Of a DNA stretch of 64,000 bases, positions 63,930 through 64,000 are shown one piece after another; positions within the stretch are counted from its first letter, which is position 1; each line of letters opens with the position of its first letter. This stretch comes from Bog-473 sp963755495. Lineage in GTDB: Bacteria; Actinomycetota; Acidimicrobiia; Acidimicrobiales; RAAP-2. Position numbers and translations under genes: made by a program. The DNA lies in assembly GCA_963755495.1 (NCBI GenBank), contig CAVWJS010000002.1, positions 310,001 through 374,000 of the forward strand, in the 5' to 3' direction. The notes under the pieces are model-generated. The model was not told where the DNA came from, did not search any database, and was given only the letters and a program-made list of their open reading frames with translations.

Positions 63930-64000
63930 TTGCCGCACGTGACTGGCGATCGGAACCGGTTCGCTCAGGAACTCTTCACCTCCCTCCCCAGGCGCTACGA
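63930..64000 (+). CDS. Start of a class-I SAM methyltransferase, UbiE/MenG-like (cut by window end)
   Basis: TTG 63930 has GGAGG eight bases upstream. It encodes MPHVTGDRNRFAQELFTSLPRRYD, the opening of demethylmenaquinone methyltransferase-type proteins (F-x-LPxRYD), then the window ends. A GTG nine bases later is a second start option. It is divergent from the geranylgeranyl-reductase-like gene. Confidence 0.65.
   Translation, partial: MPHVTGDRNRFAQELFTSLPRRY

Overview
The window is high-GC DNA from an actinobacterium. Three diagnostic modules are present: WhiB beside a pair of ArsA-like ATPases, CrgA beside PabA, and the FhaA-FhaB-PstP-PbpA-PknB cell-wall signalling cluster. A divergent APC permease with two TrkA proteins and an orphan GlnR-like regulator beside glutamine synthetase also fit. 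I infer a lineage such as Acidimicrobiia, but a 16S or ribosomal-protein tree would be needed to place it.

Layout. 1-7.2 kb: K+-independent membrane pyrophosphatase, a permease fused to an OB-fold domain, two TrkA proteins and a HAD phosphatase. 7.1-20 kb: a 25-residue membrane peptide, a primary-type sigma factor, NAD synthetase (frameshifted), nitrogen metabolism (glnA and a GlnR-like regulator), a tightly coupled ErpA / fused 2Fe-2S-molybdopterin protein / RidA operon, Mrp, a NUDIX hydrolase and a cysteine-less DUF929 protein. 20-31 kb: whiB and arsA pair, a receiver protein, a CBS protein, tRNA-Pro, a D,D-carboxypeptidase, SDR and thioesterase genes, tRNA-Ala, and a thiolase with its DUF35 partner.

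31.2-39.1 kb: a 7.8-kb integrated element in tRNA-Ile(GAU). It is bounded by 45-bp direct repeats that copy the 3' half of the tRNA. It carries a tyrosine integrase whose last codons lie in the host tRNA, a serine resolvase, an excisionase-type protein, several unrecognised genes, a strong consensus promoter, palindromic operator-like repeats, a block of strong hairpins, and phased 10-bp repeats near one end. It also carries a well-formed tRNA with serine-tRNA architecture (long variable arm, G73, Ser-type D-loop) but an isoleucine GAU anticodon. That tRNA is the most unusual thing in the window: if charged by SerRS it would read Ile codons as Ser.

39.1-54 kb: a decayed IS481 transposase, a broken LuxR/NB-ARC regulator, a broken esterase, an IclR/LLM-flavin monooxygenase/SDR/aldo-keto reductase/pirin accessory region, then ComF, a hotdog thioesterase, a thiolase, CrgA and PabA. 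54-64 kb: pknB, pbpA, pstP, fhaB and fhaA (with no rodA/ftsW between pstP and pbpA), tRNA-Leu, a 5'-3' exonuclease, a TIGR03085-type protein, a geranylgeranyl-reductase-like flavoprotein and the start of a methyltransferase. At least 17 frameshifts are visible in otherwise conserved genes, and 14 of them fall in the last 10 kb, mostly in FhaA, FhaB, PstP and PknB. Residual indel error is the simplest explanation, but real decay cannot be excluded from one sequence.
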